A stretch of DNA of 64,000 nucleotides from Chthonomonadales bacterium (GCA_027459625.1 DAIDHP010000005.1:1-64000); one strand, 5' to 3'; shown: positions 17,595 to 27,714, numbered from the stretch's first letter. Notes: generated by a model from the letters alone, not told the origin. Made by a program: numbers and translations.

Positions 17595-18563
17595 TCACCA
17601 GATATCGTGAAAAGACTCTCTCCGAGGTCGAACGCTTTCGGATCTTGAAGTCAGTACGGAAAGATGAATGCACACCCCTTGGTACCATAGCGACGAGCCA
17701 GTCATCTTTTCGTCTTCGAACCGCCATTCGTCCCCGAGCCCTTCTGATTGGTATCGTTCCATTTTAACCTCTTCCAACCCTTTGAGAAAATCCCGGACTA
17801 TGTCCAACTCCTTGCCAGCCGATTTCTCATCCTTCATTCGCATCGCCTCAAGAGCGTAACTGCGAACTAGTTTCGGAAAGGATTCCGCGAACGCCTTATC
17901 CTGAGAGAAATAATCGATTCCCGCCACATTACCGTTGAACAATACGATCATCCCTGTTTGCATGGTGTGAAGATGAAAGTCCTTAAGATATTCCTCAATG
18001 GTCTTCTTCTCCTTCACATAGACATCCTGCAACGCCATTGTGGGTGAACTCACATCATAAATGGCATGAAATCTAGCTACATCCTGCCACACACTACCCT
18101 GATCCGTTCGCCTTTCACCTTTGATGTTGAGTGAGGAATGAACCATTTTTTTGACGTTCTCCCGCATGGTGGGGGGCAACATGTTATCGGAGGCGTCAAA
18201 ATTTCGAGTATTGGAACTCCATCTTCCCTGCTCCACACAGGTGACAGGTATGAATGTCACCTTCCCGCTTTCGGCGAGAATTGTGGCGTTGATGATTCGA
18301 TTTTGCTTCGCCCCTTTTATCTCCTCCCCTTCAACCAAGAGCAAAGGATGGATTTCTTCATTGATAACCTTCGCCTTGGAGACTATTCCTCCGTCACTAA
18401 CCTCGCAAATGTTGATGCGTTCGTTTCTTGCAGCGTCGGATAGTATCAGGTATTCCGGACCATCCGATGGGGTGTTGAAAATGGGAATTACGCTCATCGC
18501 GCCGTGGCTCTGAACCTCGCCAAGTTTCATCATGATTACTAATTGTCTCATTTCCGCAATCAT
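17595..18563 (-). CDS. ARPP-1 / DUF6569 domain protein
   Basis: A 322-residue cytoplasmic-looking protein. The body matches the ARPP-1 (DUF6569) domain: LGEVQSHGAMSVIPIF near the start, a HPLLLVEGEEIKGAKQNRI block near 88-106, IPVTCVEQGRW near 125, and a C-terminal GDEWRFEDEKMTGSSLWYQG with HLSVL. The family occurs with ADP-ribosylation and phosphatase genes in some genomes, and its biochemical role is not established as far as I know. ATG 18563 follows GGGGAAAGG. It converges on the Sel1 gene, and about 150 bases separate it from the giant glycosidase upstream, so it may have its own promoter. Confidence 0.7.
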   Translation of the reverse strand: MIAEMRQLVIMMKLGEVQSHGAMSVIPIFNTPSDGPEYLILSDAARNERINICEVSDGGIVSKAKVINEEIHPLLLVEGEEIKGAKQNRIINATILAESGKVTFIPVTCVEQGRWSSNTRNFDASDNMLPPTMRENVKKMVHSSLNIKGERRTDQGSVWQDVARFHAIYDVSSPTMALQDVYVKEKKTIEEYLKDFHLHTMQTGMIVLFNGNVAGIDYFSQDKAFAESFPKLVRSYALEAMRMKDEKSAGKELDIVRDFLKGLEEVKMERYQSEGLGDEWRFEDEKMTGSSLWYQGVCIHLSVLTSRSESVRPRRESFHDIW

Positions 18564-18715
18564 TATCGTTACCTTTCCCCTCGCCTGTGTGTGTTTCCGT
18601 TACGACAGTTCACGTGGTTGAATAGCCACTACGTCGGTTTTCGACACTTTTTTCGAGGAACTTCAATACGATAATCGTTTCCATCGTGACAATGCGGAAA
18701 TGCATTATGAGAAAA

Positions 18716-21700
18716 TCATGGGAACACCCTTTTGGCATAAAACCGAACCTCAACTTTTTGAATGGTTTTACTTCCGGAGCCTCCCGCAATTTCGACAAGA
18801 TTCGATTCACCGAACTTAATCATCGGGGTCACATTGAATTGAAAGGAGCGTCCGCGCCACAATCCCGCGCTATTGAGACGCATACCGTTGATCAGCGCTC
18901 CAAAGCGATCCCCGGACGCCTCCAAATGAATGACAACGTTTTGTCCGCGATGGATGTTTTCTATCACAACCTCGCGCGAAAGATACATGCCGGTTGCGGT
19001 TCCCGGAAGCCGCACCGCGCCTATTTTGCGGATCGCATCGGCGTACTGCATCCATTCCCCCGACAAATCAAGCCGCTCCTCCGGTTCCGGCAGCCAGTAC
19101 AGCCATGCCGGTCCGCGTGAACCTGTCAGGGAACCCTCTCCTTGAATATCGAATGCGAGAAGATGAGTTGTCCCTGGTTTCAAGACTCCGCCAAATGAGT
19201 TGAAATAGGGTCCATCCAGCAGTTTGCGTCCATCGAAACAGACAGCGCCATCCAAGAATGTACGGGTCTGATCGAAGAACTGCTCCGCAGGCAGATCGGC
19301 GCAGAGCACGATCTCACCTTTCCTCCAATGCTCGGGAACGGTGAATTTGCGTCGGAGAAGATGTCTTTTACGCCCCATCGCCCCTGGTGTCAGCCAGAGA
19401 TTAAGTTCCCTACGCTCCCAGTGAGTGTCATTCACTTCGGGAGAGGTTAAAGCCGCCACCTGATCGTCAGTCATCCCTTGCGTGTTTTTATACGCCCAGT
19501 CTTCGGTCAAATCCACGCTGAAACGTTGCTCGTCCCTCGGTATGGGAAATCTCTTCGGAATCGGTTTACGCACACCCTGCCACCAGCCGCATTGCAGTCT
19601 CAGCCATTCCACCGGTGCGAGAGCCGTTTCTCTGCGCGGAGAAAGGAACATCCTTGTTTGCCATTTGTCCAGGGAGATGTTTGGAACGACATCGGCTTTC
19701 GATACGCGCGCGATTTCCATCGTACGTCCTGAGACCACTTCTCTCAAGGAGAAAGGATGCATTTCTTGAAGAAAGTTGAGATCGGTGACACAGGGAGTGT
19801 CCGATTCATTGAAAAGCGCCCATACATCGAAAAGACCGGAATTGCTCGTGAATTGCCTCAGGTGTAAACCTGACTTCGGATTGACGGTGGCGGGCACGCG
19901 ATCCCGAACGCCGAAATGACGGAGAATCGCCCCGATCACCGCTACGAACATCGCGCCACGAATCTGCGGAGTGAGGGAGACGACCCAGCCCTTGCCACGC
20001 GGATGCATCCCTATGGCAACCGATCCATCGTCCCAGTTCACGAGGGGAAGGCAATCATGCGAATCGGGTTTAAGCGATTGCCCGAGGGCGCGCGTGCCGG
20101 CGGGAATTTCCTCCGCGCTTAAAACGGATTGCCCGGGAGCCACATTCAAAGACCTCCCATCCCCCCACTCAAAGATGCGCAGAGTGGAGTAGCCGGTCAA
20201 TCTTCGTATCGGCCAGGTGTCAGGCGCAGTTGGAGAGTGCCTTCCCGTCTCGCCGTAAGTGATGAAAATGCCCCCTCGGCACACGTATCGGTCGATGCCG
20301 GCGACCAATTCCTCGCTCATGAAGCTTGTGTTGGAATCGATGATGACACGGTACTTTTCCACGAGAGGAGTGTCGAAGTCCTTCGCATCCACTCCGTCCC
20401 TGGGGCAGTAATCAATGAGTTGCACGGCGGAATCATATAGCGAATAGACTCCCCCGTTGCTTTCGGCTCGTTCACTCCTCCATGGAAAGCCAATCAGGCA
20501 GTCATTGAGATTGCTGTAAAGCGTCGCCACCCTGGCGAACGGTGAGTGGTACTTTCCAATCATGCGATACATCGCGAGGTTCTCGTTGAAAGCCTTCAGC
20601 ACATCCGGGTTCCAAGCGATATCGCCCCAGTTTTGGAAATAGTGCACCCCATTCACGCCCTCCGTCAGCCATCGTCCGAAAAAGAGTTGCAGATTTCGGG
20701 GATCCGGCGCACCGTTTCCCGGCTCCGCTGACACTGGCAACCCCGCACCGGACATCATCAAGGTGTTCCATTCCGTCCAGAATCCCGCCATCGCACCCGT
20801 ATCGTGAAATCGCCCACCGTAATCCTGGCAGATTTTCTTGATCGTCTCGTAATAATCATACGGAGCCATGAAATTGATAGAACTGTTCGGGTCGGCTTGA
20901 CGAATCATTTCCGCGCCGCGCCGAATCTGGGCGCCTCGGGTTTCCAGATTCCACTCCACGAAATCCACCCACCGCGCGTTTCGCCCTTCGTCCATGTAAG
21001 GATAAAAATGTTGCCGTCCCTTGCTCAGATAGGCGCGATAACATATGATGGCTCTCGGCATGAGGATCGCAAAACTGTTTTCACCTTTATGCAACGCGCC
21101 CGTAAGCTCGAACTGACTCCAGTGCTGTTCGTTCGCCAGATGAGATTGCTCGGGAATCCGTTGACCATTCACATACACCTCCGTGACATCCCGGTCCCTG
21201 TTCGCCATATCCCAAATCGTCAAAAAGATTTGAGGATTCCCCTCAAGCCATTCGGACGGAATGGTGATCGTGCGGCGATAAACAAAAGGCGAGCGAGCCA
21301 TGTAGAGCATGCGATCGTTGCCGGGAGCGATCAGTTCATCCCAATCGCTGTCAACATATGCGGGTTGAAACCACTCCGATGGAATCGGAGCGACTGGCGG
21401 AGGCGAGGGGAGACTGCGAGCCTCATCCGGAGTGTATATATGACCATCCGGGGCGGGGACATATCTCACTTTCCATACACCTCGAAGATCGATCGCATCC
21501 CGTCCGAAGCCCGCGAACTCCGCCACCTCTGGCGTACGAACCTCCGCCCAGGATTTGATGGCGGTGGAATCCTCGCACCAGTGCTTGGACAATGCTGCAA
21601 GGGTTTTATAGCGTTTTTTCAGGAAGGCGCGCCATGCTTCATCGGCGTATTCCCCCGAATCAAGAAAATACTTCTGCGGAGTCTCTCCTGTCTCACCGTG

Positions 21701-22672
21701 CGGTTCAAGCCATCCGACGATATTCGAAGCGTTCGCGAACCTCTTCACGATGGATTGAAAGATGCCGAATTGGGCGTCCCATCCCTCCTGGGACAACCAC
21801 GACATCGCCCCAACCACGGCGGAATCGTGCGCGACGCCGTAATACCCGCCCAGAAATTGCGGGGATTTGAGCATCGTCTGCTCCCGATACCTGTTGGCGA
21901 GCCAAAGTTGCGGAGGAGAAATGGAGGTGTTAAGATGAATGGGAACTCTCCTCCTGCGGGCGCCCCCCTGAACCCAGTTCCAATCCTGCAAGTTGGTTAG
22001 CCCCTCGGAGTGATCATCGGTCAATGGGTTGACCCATGGGATCAAACCCGCCGGGTCATGATCCTTCACAAAGGAGAAAACCGAGCCGTAATCATATGTT
22101 TGCCCCAAATCCGGTGTGCCGGGAGGGGTGGCGTCGGGGGCCATGTAGAAAAGCAGACCGTAACGATCCCATCGGTCCAAATACATTGGGACGGACGACC
22201 TAACGGTGAAATCGATTGGTCGAAAATTCGAGAGGGATTTTTCGGATAGAAGTCGCTTCAGGTTTTCCATGCTGTTACCGGCGAAGATGAGAACCTCCCT
22301 TCCCGCCGCCATGCATGTCAAGGCTCCCCCCGTCTCCGTAAGAAGAACGGGTATTGATAGCCCCCGACTGGGGATACGGATGGTTTTCAACCCAGGAATA
22401 CTTTGCGCATCCGATAGATATTTCGCCTGTACGAGAAGCGCTTTCGAATGGGATTCGCAGGAGACGCTTGTAATGGAAGATTGGTGATCATCAGTGAAAC
22501 GCACGGTGGCGGTGATTAATCCGTATCCATGCAATGCGACGGAGGGGAAATGCAGCGTCAAAGGATATACCCTTGAGTTCTCGCTTCCGGGGGACTCCCC
22601 TTTCGGATTTTTCCCGAGGGGAAAAGCCAATGCCGTAACGCTTTCGATGAAGGCGCGACGAGTTATCTCCAT
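18716..22672 (-). CDS. Giant exported glycoside hydrolase (beta-galactosidase-like, multi-domain)
   Basis: A 1318-residue protein. ATG 22672 is fixed by GGAGG five bases upstream. The N-terminus ITRRAFIESVTALAFPLG has the twin-arginine and hydrophobic pattern of a Tat signal. The middle region (about 180-380) is GH42/clan-A-like, with NASNIVGWLEPHGETG as a candidate acid-Glu strand and WRAFLKKRYKTLAALSKHW typical of GH42 relatives. About 400-560 is a GH2-type jelly roll (DRDVTEVYVNGQRI). A class-I amidotransferase-like trimerisation domain follows (VIIDSNTSFMSEELVAGIDRYVCRGGIFITYGETG). The C-terminus has one more sugar-binding jelly roll. It lies 18 bases after the SWIM gene. The exact GH family and substrate are uncertain. 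Confidence 0.7.
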   Translation of the reverse strand: MEITRRAFIESVTALAFPLGKNPKGESPGSENSRVYPLTLHFPSVALHGYGLITATVRFTDDHQSSITSVSCESHSKALLVQAKYLSDAQSIPGLKTIRIPSRGLSIPVLLTETGGALTCMAAGREVLIFAGNSMENLKRLLSEKSLSNFRPIDFTVRSSVPMYLDRWDRYGLLFYMAPDATPPGTPDLGQTYDYGSVFSFVKDHDPAGLIPWVNPLTDDHSEGLTNLQDWNWVQGGARRRRVPIHLNTSISPPQLWLANRYREQTMLKSPQFLGGYYGVAHDSAVVGAMSWLSQEGWDAQFGIFQSIVKRFANASNIVGWLEPHGETGETPQKYFLDSGEYADEAWRAFLKKRYKTLAALSKHWCEDSTAIKSWAEVRTPEVAEFAGFGRDAIDLRGVWKVRYVPAPDGHIYTPDEARSLPSPPPVAPIPSEWFQPAYVDSDWDELIAPGNDRMLYMARSPFVYRRTITIPSEWLEGNPQIFLTIWDMANRDRDVTEVYVNGQRIPEQSHLANEQHWSQFELTGALHKGENSFAILMPRAIICYRAYLSKGRQHFYPYMDEGRNARWVDFVEWNLETRGAQIRRGAEMIRQADPNSSINFMAPYDYYETIKKICQDYGGRFHDTGAMAGFWTEWNTLMMSGAGLPVSAEPGNGAPDPRNLQLFFGRWLTEGVNGVHYFQNWGDIAWNPDVLKAFNENLAMYRMIGKYHSPFARVATLYSNLNDCLIGFPWRSERAESNGGVYSLYDSAVQLIDYCPRDGVDAKDFDTPLVEKYRVIIDSNTSFMSEELVAGIDRYVCRGGIFITYGETGRHSPTAPDTWPIRRLTGYSTLRIFEWGDGRSLNVAPGQSVLSAEEIPAGTRALGQSLKPDSHDCLPLVNWDDGSVAIGMHPRGKGWVVSLTPQIRGAMFVAVIGAILRHFGVRDRVPATVNPKSGLHLRQFTSNSGLFDVWALFNESDTPCVTDLNFLQEMHPFSLREVVSGRTMEIARVSKADVVPNISLDKWQTRMFLSPRRETALAPVEWLRLQCGWWQGVRKPIPKRFPIPRDEQRFSVDLTEDWAYKNTQGMTDDQVAALTSPEVNDTHWERRELNLWLTPGAMGRKRHLLRRKFTVPEHWRKGEIVLCADLPAEQFFDQTRTFLDGAVCFDGRKLLDGPYFNSFGGVLKPGTTHLLAFDIQGEGSLTGSRGPAWLYWLPEPEERLDLSGEWMQYADAIRKIGAVRLPGTATGMYLSREVVIENIHRGQNVVIHLEASGDRFGALINGMRLNSAGLWRGRSFQFNVTPMIKFGESNLVEIAGGSGSKTIQKVEVRFYAKRVFP

Positions 22673-22690
22673 CCCTTCCTCCCGTTTATC

Positions 22691-23590
22691 TTATTCGTCG
22701 GAAAGTTTCATGCTTTCGGATTCGCAAGCATCGGAGATATTTTCCCCGGACGCAATTCGCAAACCTATTTTCGATGCTTCGCGATACACAGTCTCCAAAG
22801 TGTTGAACACGGAATAACTCCCCTTCCACAAGGGGAAAACACCCAACCTTCGTAGCAAGGAGGCGGAAATCGCCGGTTGCACGAGGGTATCCGCAGGTAA
22901 CGAAGCGGAAACCGTGCCGCCTTTCCAAAACTCCCTAGGGTTGTCAGGGAGAGGATCGGAGGGGTAGGCGATTAGCGAGAAATCATCCGGTCCCGCGGCG
23001 GGAATGAGTCCCATCTTGGCGAGTAACTCTTCACGGGTCATCCCGCGCAGTGTGAAGATTAGAAATGGATCGCGATCAAACTCCTCACCCATGATATAAT
23101 AGACAGCCGCGATATGCTTGCATGGATTGGCCCAATCGGGGCAGGTACAGTCGGATTCCATGCATCTCTCACTGTCTGGAAAGAGCGGGCATTTCGCCTC
23201 GTTGAAGACGTTTTCGATATCCTCCGGCATCTCCCCGGAAAGCAGTAGCGCGGCGTAATGCGCCTGACCGGATAGTTTCGGAATCACCCTGTCCCATTTC
23301 TCCGGTGAGATGGGGGCTATCTCAATCACCACCGAGTACGGGGTTTTGCGCGATCCCTGCACCCGGGCATCCACCCTGCCACCGGATATCACAATATCCA
23401 ACACCTGCCCGCTCCTCGCGTAGGTTGCGCCTCGGGTCAGGCGGGCGCCCATATTGAAGGATTTCAGGATATCGATCCATCGTTTCGCCCACCACCGATC
23501 CCCGCCCAGAGCCTTTTTCCCGCCCTGCGCTTTAATACCTCCTTGCACATGGATGCGCTCTTTGCGCTCGTAATAATAATCATATCCCAT
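22691..23590 (-). CDS. SWIM zinc-finger protein partner of SNF2 helicase
   Basis: A 299-residue protein with a SWIM zinc finger, CTC..WANPCKH: Cys148, Cys150, Cys157 and His159. The upstream region (WWAKRWIDIL, MGARLTRGATYARSGQVLDIVI, GSRKTPYSVVIEI) is the conserved N-terminal part of bacterial SWIM proteins encoded next to SNF2-type helicases. SWIM fingers bind DNA or protein partners. It starts 28 bases after the stop of the SNF2 gene, so the two are probably one transcript and one complex. The start at 23590 keeps the family's usual beginning with Tyr-rich and basic residues. Confidence 0.88.
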   Translation of the reverse strand: MGYDYYYERKERIHVQGGIKAQGGKKALGGDRWWAKRWIDILKSFNMGARLTRGATYARSGQVLDIVISGGRVDARVQGSRKTPYSVVIEIAPISPEKWDRVIPKLSGQAHYAALLLSGEMPEDIENVFNEAKCPLFPDSERCMESDCTCPDWANPCKHIAAVYYIMGEEFDRDPFLIFTLRGMTREELLAKMGLIPAAGPDDFSLIAYPSDPLPDNPREFWKGGTVSASLPADTLVQPAISASLLRRLGVFPLWKGSYSVFNTLETVYREASKIGLRIASGENISDACESESMKLSDE

Positions 23591-23618
23591 GGTGTTATTT
23601 CGTCTTTTCTGGCAAGGT

Positions 23619-26600
23619 TCAATCTCCGATCGCTTCGGCGTTTAACGTGAAAAGTTCCTTGAGCGCATCAGTGGATAGCTCGGTCAGCCATCCCTCCCCT
23701 TCGCTTACAACCTGCGCGGCGATCTCCCTCTTGCGCTCGATCATCACGTCAACTTTCTCCTCGATCGTTCCGGCACACAAGAATTTATGCACTTGGACGT
23801 TCCTCTTTTGCCCGATTCTATAGGCGCGATCCGTCGCCTGGTTCTCCACGGCTGGGTTCCACCACCTGTCAAAATGGAAGACATGGCTGGCGCGCGTCAG
23901 ATTTAGACCCGTTCCGCCCGCTTTAAGGGAGAGGATGAATATTTTATTTCCATCCTCCGCTTGAAATCGTTCGACCATTCGCTCTCTTTGCTCTCTTGAT
24001 ACTCCGCCATGTAAAAACGGTACTTCCATTCCGAAAGACTCTTGCAGGTATCTTTGGAGGATGTCTCCCATCTCCATATACTGTGTGAAAATAAGAGCGT
24101 ATTCCCCCACCTCCAACATCTCTTCCAGCATCTCCTTCAAGCGGTCCAGCTTGCGGGATCTGTTAGGAATGGAGGAGTGATCCCCAAGGAAATGCGCGGG
24201 ATGATTGCATATTTGCTTCAGCTTGGTGAGTGCGGCAAGAACCATCCCCTTACGCTGGATGCCATCCGATTCATTCACCGCCTCCTTCGCCTCTTCCGCC
24301 ACTGCCATGTAAAGCGAAGCCTGCTCCTTCGTGAGGGAGCAATAGACCTTCATCTCCTGCTTTTCCGGCAAATCCGCAATGATGCTTTTATCGGATTTCA
24401 GTCTGCGAAGGATGAAAGGCTCCGTAAGCCGTTTGAGCGCTTCCACCTTGATTTGATCGTTGCCGCTCTGGATGGGCAGGAAGAAACGCGTGTGGAAATC
24501 CGAACGCGAGCCGAGAAGTCCGGAATTGAGAAACTCCATGATGGACCATAACTCTCCGACGTGATTCTCAACAGGAGTGCCGGTTAGCGCGATCCGATAG
24601 TCCGCCTTGATCGAACGGGCTGCGGAGGCCTGACGCGTATCCGGGTTTTTGATGTTCTGGGCTTCGTCAAGGATGATTCCAGCCCATTGAACTTTCTCCA
24701 AATCTGTCTTGTCCCTATGCAACAGCGAGTAGCTGGAGAATACTAGACCGCTTTTCCGCGCTTTTTTGACGAAGGACTCCCCTCTGCTCCTACCTGGACC
24801 ATAATGGATAAGAATCGGTATATCCGGAGTGAAACGTTCCGATTCCTTGCGCCAATTCTCCACCACGGAAGTCGGACAGATGAGCAGAACGGGGCGACGA
24901 ACGCCATTCTCCCTGTCCCGTTGAACCACTGCAAGCGTCTGAACCGTTTTCCCAAGCCCCATGTCATCCGCAAGGCATGCCCCCAACCCCCATTGGCGCA
25001 GGAAGGATAACCAAGTGTAGCCACGTCTTTGATAGGGGCGCAACTCCCCATTGAACCTTGCAGGTTGCGTCAACTCCTCCAGTTTGCTTGATTCCTTCAA
25101 ACGCTCAAGCAGATCACCGAACCAACCTTTGGCGTCAACGCCTTTCAATTCCATGCCTGACGGGGTGTCCCCTCTTCCCAACGCCATGCGGATGAGATCC
25201 GAACCGGTCATTTTATCCGATTTGCTCTTGAGGTAATTGAGCGCCTCCCTAATCTCCTCCGATCGAAGCTCGACCCACTGCCCGCGCACCCGCACAAGCG
25301 GCTCTTTCAGTTTCGCAAGCTCCCGAAGCTCCTTATCGGTTATGTCGCTATCACCAAGGGAGAGTTGCCATCTGAATTCCAAAGCGTCGCCGAGGGATAT
25401 TCCTGCAGGCGGAGAGGAGGAAGAGGAGACCATCGCCTTGATTCCAACCCGTACTTTTGTGCCGTATTTGGACCACCATGCGGGGAGAAACACACCGTAT
25501 CCCGCCTGCTCCAAGGCTGGAGCCTCGTATGTCAGAAATGAGTGCGCCTCCGCTGTGTTTAGAACCGTCATGTCCGGTTTGGCGTTCTTCAAGCTGCCGC
25601 GAACATGAGGTGACAATGCGGATGCCTGTCCCAAAGCCATCAAGGCGTATTGCATAGGAAGAATTCCATCCCGAGTCAAACGTTTCGAAACAACGTTTTT
25701 CTTATCCCATATCTCCGAAAGGGGAATGAGTAGACTCAGGTCGTCCACAGGTTGAAGCAGATAACTTAAACACCATTCCGCGCCGTTCAGAACCGGCTCC
25801 TCCAAACGGAAACACAATCGAAAAGGCGCGGAAACCGAGAACGTGATCGATCGCTTCCACTCCTCCATATGTCCAGCAAAATCCTTAAGACTCTCCTCCT
25901 TATCCTTGATCACCCCATCCGAAGCATGCAACGCAAGCAACCACTTATCGTGCAAGGGCATCGCGAGAATATCACCTGACTTCAACAAATTAGGGAGTGT
26001 GGTTTTTGATACCTCTCCAGCGGCGGTGCGCACGAGATGATCCACCATCATTTGCAGGAGTTCCAGCATCACCTTTTCGTTTGACGCCGTCGGAGGGTCG
26101 GATGCCACCCCCATGGCTCGTATCGATGCGGGAGCCGCAGAAACGATTGACTTCCAGTGCCGAAGTTCCTCCACAGCCAGTACAGGTGTCCAGCAGGCTT
26201 TCGCAGTATTCTCCTCGAATTTCATATCGGGCAGGAAGCGCTCTCCCGCCACAAGTGCGCCTGCGAAACGCAGCATCTGCGTAAGATAGGTGATATCCTC
26301 GCCCATGAATAGTCCCGTCTCCAAGGTGGTTTTACCCACGCAGGCGCAGAGCAAATCCACCGCCCGAATGGGATCCAACGCCAGAGCGTTCACTTTCCAA
26401 GGGGATAAACGTGGTTCCATACTCTTATCCGGGATATCGGAGATCAGTCGGCTGGATGGAAAGGGAAGATTGTCGACGGATGGCAGCCAGATGACTTTGC
26501 TTTTTGGAAAGGGGATGTCAGAGATTGAAACGACTCCGATCTTCATGCCAACGGATTGAAGCGTGTTCGTCTCGCAAGTGAATGGAGACGCGGGGGGAGA

Positions 26601-26699
26601 GTTCTTTCGTGACTTGGGAGAGGGTGACAAAATGTCGGGGGAACACTCCCCCCATAACTGCATCCTTCCCTCAAACCAGGAGGCATGGAGGATGATCAT
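23619..26699 (-). CDS. SNF2-family DNA-dependent ATPase / helicase
   Basis: A 1026-residue SWI2/SNF2 ATPase. The first half carries the bacterial SNF2-associated region, followed by the RecA-like core: RPYQRRGYTWLSFL (Q-motif region, near 550), DDMGLGKT (Walker A, near 575), ILDEAQ (motif II, near 680), LTGTPVEN (motif III), and in the C-terminal lobe FILSLKAGGTGLNLT plus DRAYRIGQKRNVQV (motifs V and VI). Family members translocate on duplex DNA and remodel protein-DNA complexes; bacterial versions paired with SWIM proteins have been suggested to act in DNA repair or transcription recycling. The start at ATG 26699 has GGAG 13 bases upstream; a start some residues later is possible. It lies downstream of arsR-arsC but 109 bases apart. 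Confidence 0.92.
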   Translation of the reverse strand: MIILHASWFEGRMQLWGECSPDILSPSPKSRKNSPPASPFTCETNTLQSVGMKIGVVSISDIPFPKSKVIWLPSVDNLPFPSSRLISDIPDKSMEPRLSPWKVNALALDPIRAVDLLCACVGKTTLETGLFMGEDITYLTQMLRFAGALVAGERFLPDMKFEENTAKACWTPVLAVEELRHWKSIVSAAPASIRAMGVASDPPTASNEKVMLELLQMMVDHLVRTAAGEVSKTTLPNLLKSGDILAMPLHDKWLLALHASDGVIKDKEESLKDFAGHMEEWKRSITFSVSAPFRLCFRLEEPVLNGAEWCLSYLLQPVDDLSLLIPLSEIWDKKNVVSKRLTRDGILPMQYALMALGQASALSPHVRGSLKNAKPDMTVLNTAEAHSFLTYEAPALEQAGYGVFLPAWWSKYGTKVRVGIKAMVSSSSSPPAGISLGDALEFRWQLSLGDSDITDKELRELAKLKEPLVRVRGQWVELRSEEIREALNYLKSKSDKMTGSDLIRMALGRGDTPSGMELKGVDAKGWFGDLLERLKESSKLEELTQPARFNGELRPYQRRGYTWLSFLRQWGLGACLADDMGLGKTVQTLAVVQRDRENGVRRPVLLICPTSVVENWRKESERFTPDIPILIHYGPGRSRGESFVKKARKSGLVFSSYSLLHRDKTDLEKVQWAGIILDEAQNIKNPDTRQASAARSIKADYRIALTGTPVENHVGELWSIMEFLNSGLLGSRSDFHTRFFLPIQSGNDQIKVEALKRLTEPFILRRLKSDKSIIADLPEKQEMKVYCSLTKEQASLYMAVAEEAKEAVNESDGIQRKGMVLAALTKLKQICNHPAHFLGDHSSIPNRSRKLDRLKEMLEEMLEVGEYALIFTQYMEMGDILQRYLQESFGMEVPFLHGGVSREQRERMVERFQAEDGNKIFILSLKAGGTGLNLTRASHVFHFDRWWNPAVENQATDRAYRIGQKRNVQVHKFLCAGTIEEKVDVMIERKREIAAQVVSEGEGWLTELSTDALKELFTLNAEAIGD

Positions 26700-26808
26700 G
26701 ATGTTAAACGGTTGCTCCGATGATTACCATGGCGATGAGGAACAGATAATTATAGCTCATTCCCACCGCCGGTATGAACCTCCATCGGAAAATCCAAACA
26801 GAGAAAAT

Positions 26809-27231
26809 TCATTTTGCAGATGAGACCAAACTCTCCGCCAAACGCTCCACCCTCTCCCAAACTTGATCGCGAATCTCCCGCACCTTCTCCAAAGGTTGAC
26901 CTGCGGGATCGTCCAGCCCCCAATCCTCGGTCACTATGAACCGCGCCGGGCAGGCTTCCGCATCCACGCCGCATCCCATGGTGATCACTCGAGCAGCCCC
27001 ATCAACCATCTCCTGGGTCAGTTGCTTCGGCTTCATTCCATCCATCCAAAACCCTATCTCCCCCATCGCCGCGACGACAACGGGATTGAGTGCGCTTCCC
27101 GCGATGGTGCCGGCGGAGACCGCCCGCAACGGCAGATTCCTCTCTTCTGCGAATCTATTCATGAACGCCTCCGCCATTTGCGATCGACCGGAGTTATGCA
27201 CGCAGACAAACAATACCGTTTTCACTTTCAT
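26809..27231 (-). CDS. arsC: Arsenate reductase, thioredoxin-coupled (LMW phosphatase fold)
   Basis: A 140-residue enzyme reducing As(V) to As(III). The P-loop is VCVHNSGRSQ with nucleophilic Cys10. The relay cysteines are Cys87 and Cys94 in MGCGVDAEACP, and EDWGLDDP near 102-109 holds the general acid Asp. This pattern marks the thioredoxin-dependent class related to low-molecular-weight tyrosine phosphatases, not the glutaredoxin class. It lies 69 bases after arsR on the same strand and would be repressed from the arsR promoter. A small thioredoxin-like protein encoded across the divergent promoter region (28018) is a possible electron donor, although the general cell thioredoxin is equally likely. 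Confidence 0.93.
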   Translation of the reverse strand: MKVKTVLFVCVHNSGRSQMAEAFMNRFAEERNLPLRAVSAGTIAGSALNPVVVAAMGEIGFWMDGMKPKQLTQEMVDGAARVITMGCGVDAEACPARFIVTEDWGLDDPAGQPLEKVREIRDQVWERVERLAESLVSSAK

Positions 27232-27300
27232 CCTTATATGCCTTGTATCTCTAATTTAGTATGGGAATATTGCGTGAAACAGGCTTGAGAAGCCGACTTC

Positions 27301-27684
27301 TTATTCGCATCGCATCTCATTTTCGCAACAACCCGATCCATTTTCCGAGGAGATCATACCCAAATAGCTTGTCAAATCCTCCAGAGCTTTGCGATCGACT
27401 TGACAGATCATGTTCTTGCCCTTGCGCTGCATCGAAATCAAGCCCGCGTTTCTCAGCTCCTTGAGGTGAAAGGATATGGTGGAGGTGATTCGATCCTCCC
27501 CTGTTACATGGCAGCAAACCTCCCCGGCGGTTGCTCCGTGGAGCATCTGAACCTCGCCGGATTCACCTAACGCCACAGGCTCGCAAAGGGAGCACAGGAA
27601 CTCGAAAATCCTCAAGCGCGTGTGATCCCCCAAAGCCTTGAACATCGTCGATATCTTATTTAAGCTTGTTGATTGTTTTAACAT
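27301..27684 (-). CDS. arsR: ArsR-family metalloregulatory repressor
   Basis: A 127-residue winged-helix repressor: MFKALGDHTRLRIFEFL near 14-30 and the recognition helix in STISFHLKELRNAGLI near 68-83, followed by a RKGKNMICQVD wing. Candidate As(III) ligands are Cys31, Cys34, Cys57 and Cys58 in the first half; a further cluster sits at the tail (Cys119, Cys120, Cys126). Which set binds arsenic cannot be told from sequence. The N-terminal insert between 31 and 58 is longer than in the short plasmid ArsR proteins. It heads a minus-strand arsR-arsC unit whose promoter is overlapped by a perfect palindrome, so autorepression is very likely. Confidence 0.93.
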   Translation of the reverse strand: MLKQSTSLNKISTMFKALGDHTRLRIFEFLCSLCEPVALGESGEVQMLHGATAGEVCCHVTGEDRITSTISFHLKELRNAGLISMQRKGKNMICQVDRKALEDLTSYLGMISSENGSGCCENEMRCE

Positions 27685-27688
27685 TCTT

Positions 27689-27714
27689 CATATTTCCATG
27701 ATTATGGAAATATG
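27689..27714. promoter_or_regulatory. ArsR operator (perfect palindrome)
   Basis: CATATTTCCAT (27689-27699), a GATT spacer and ATGGAAATATG (27704-27714) form a perfect 11-base palindrome four bases upstream of the arsR start codon. It overlaps the arsR -10 box and the expected transcription start, the classic position for repression. A related palindrome lies in the arsM promoter. Confidence 0.85.

Noticed and set aside
20804-22000. 398-codon open frame opposite the giant glycosidase
   Set aside because: It is antisense to a gene with clear domains and ribosome binding site. The sequence lacks domain-like features.
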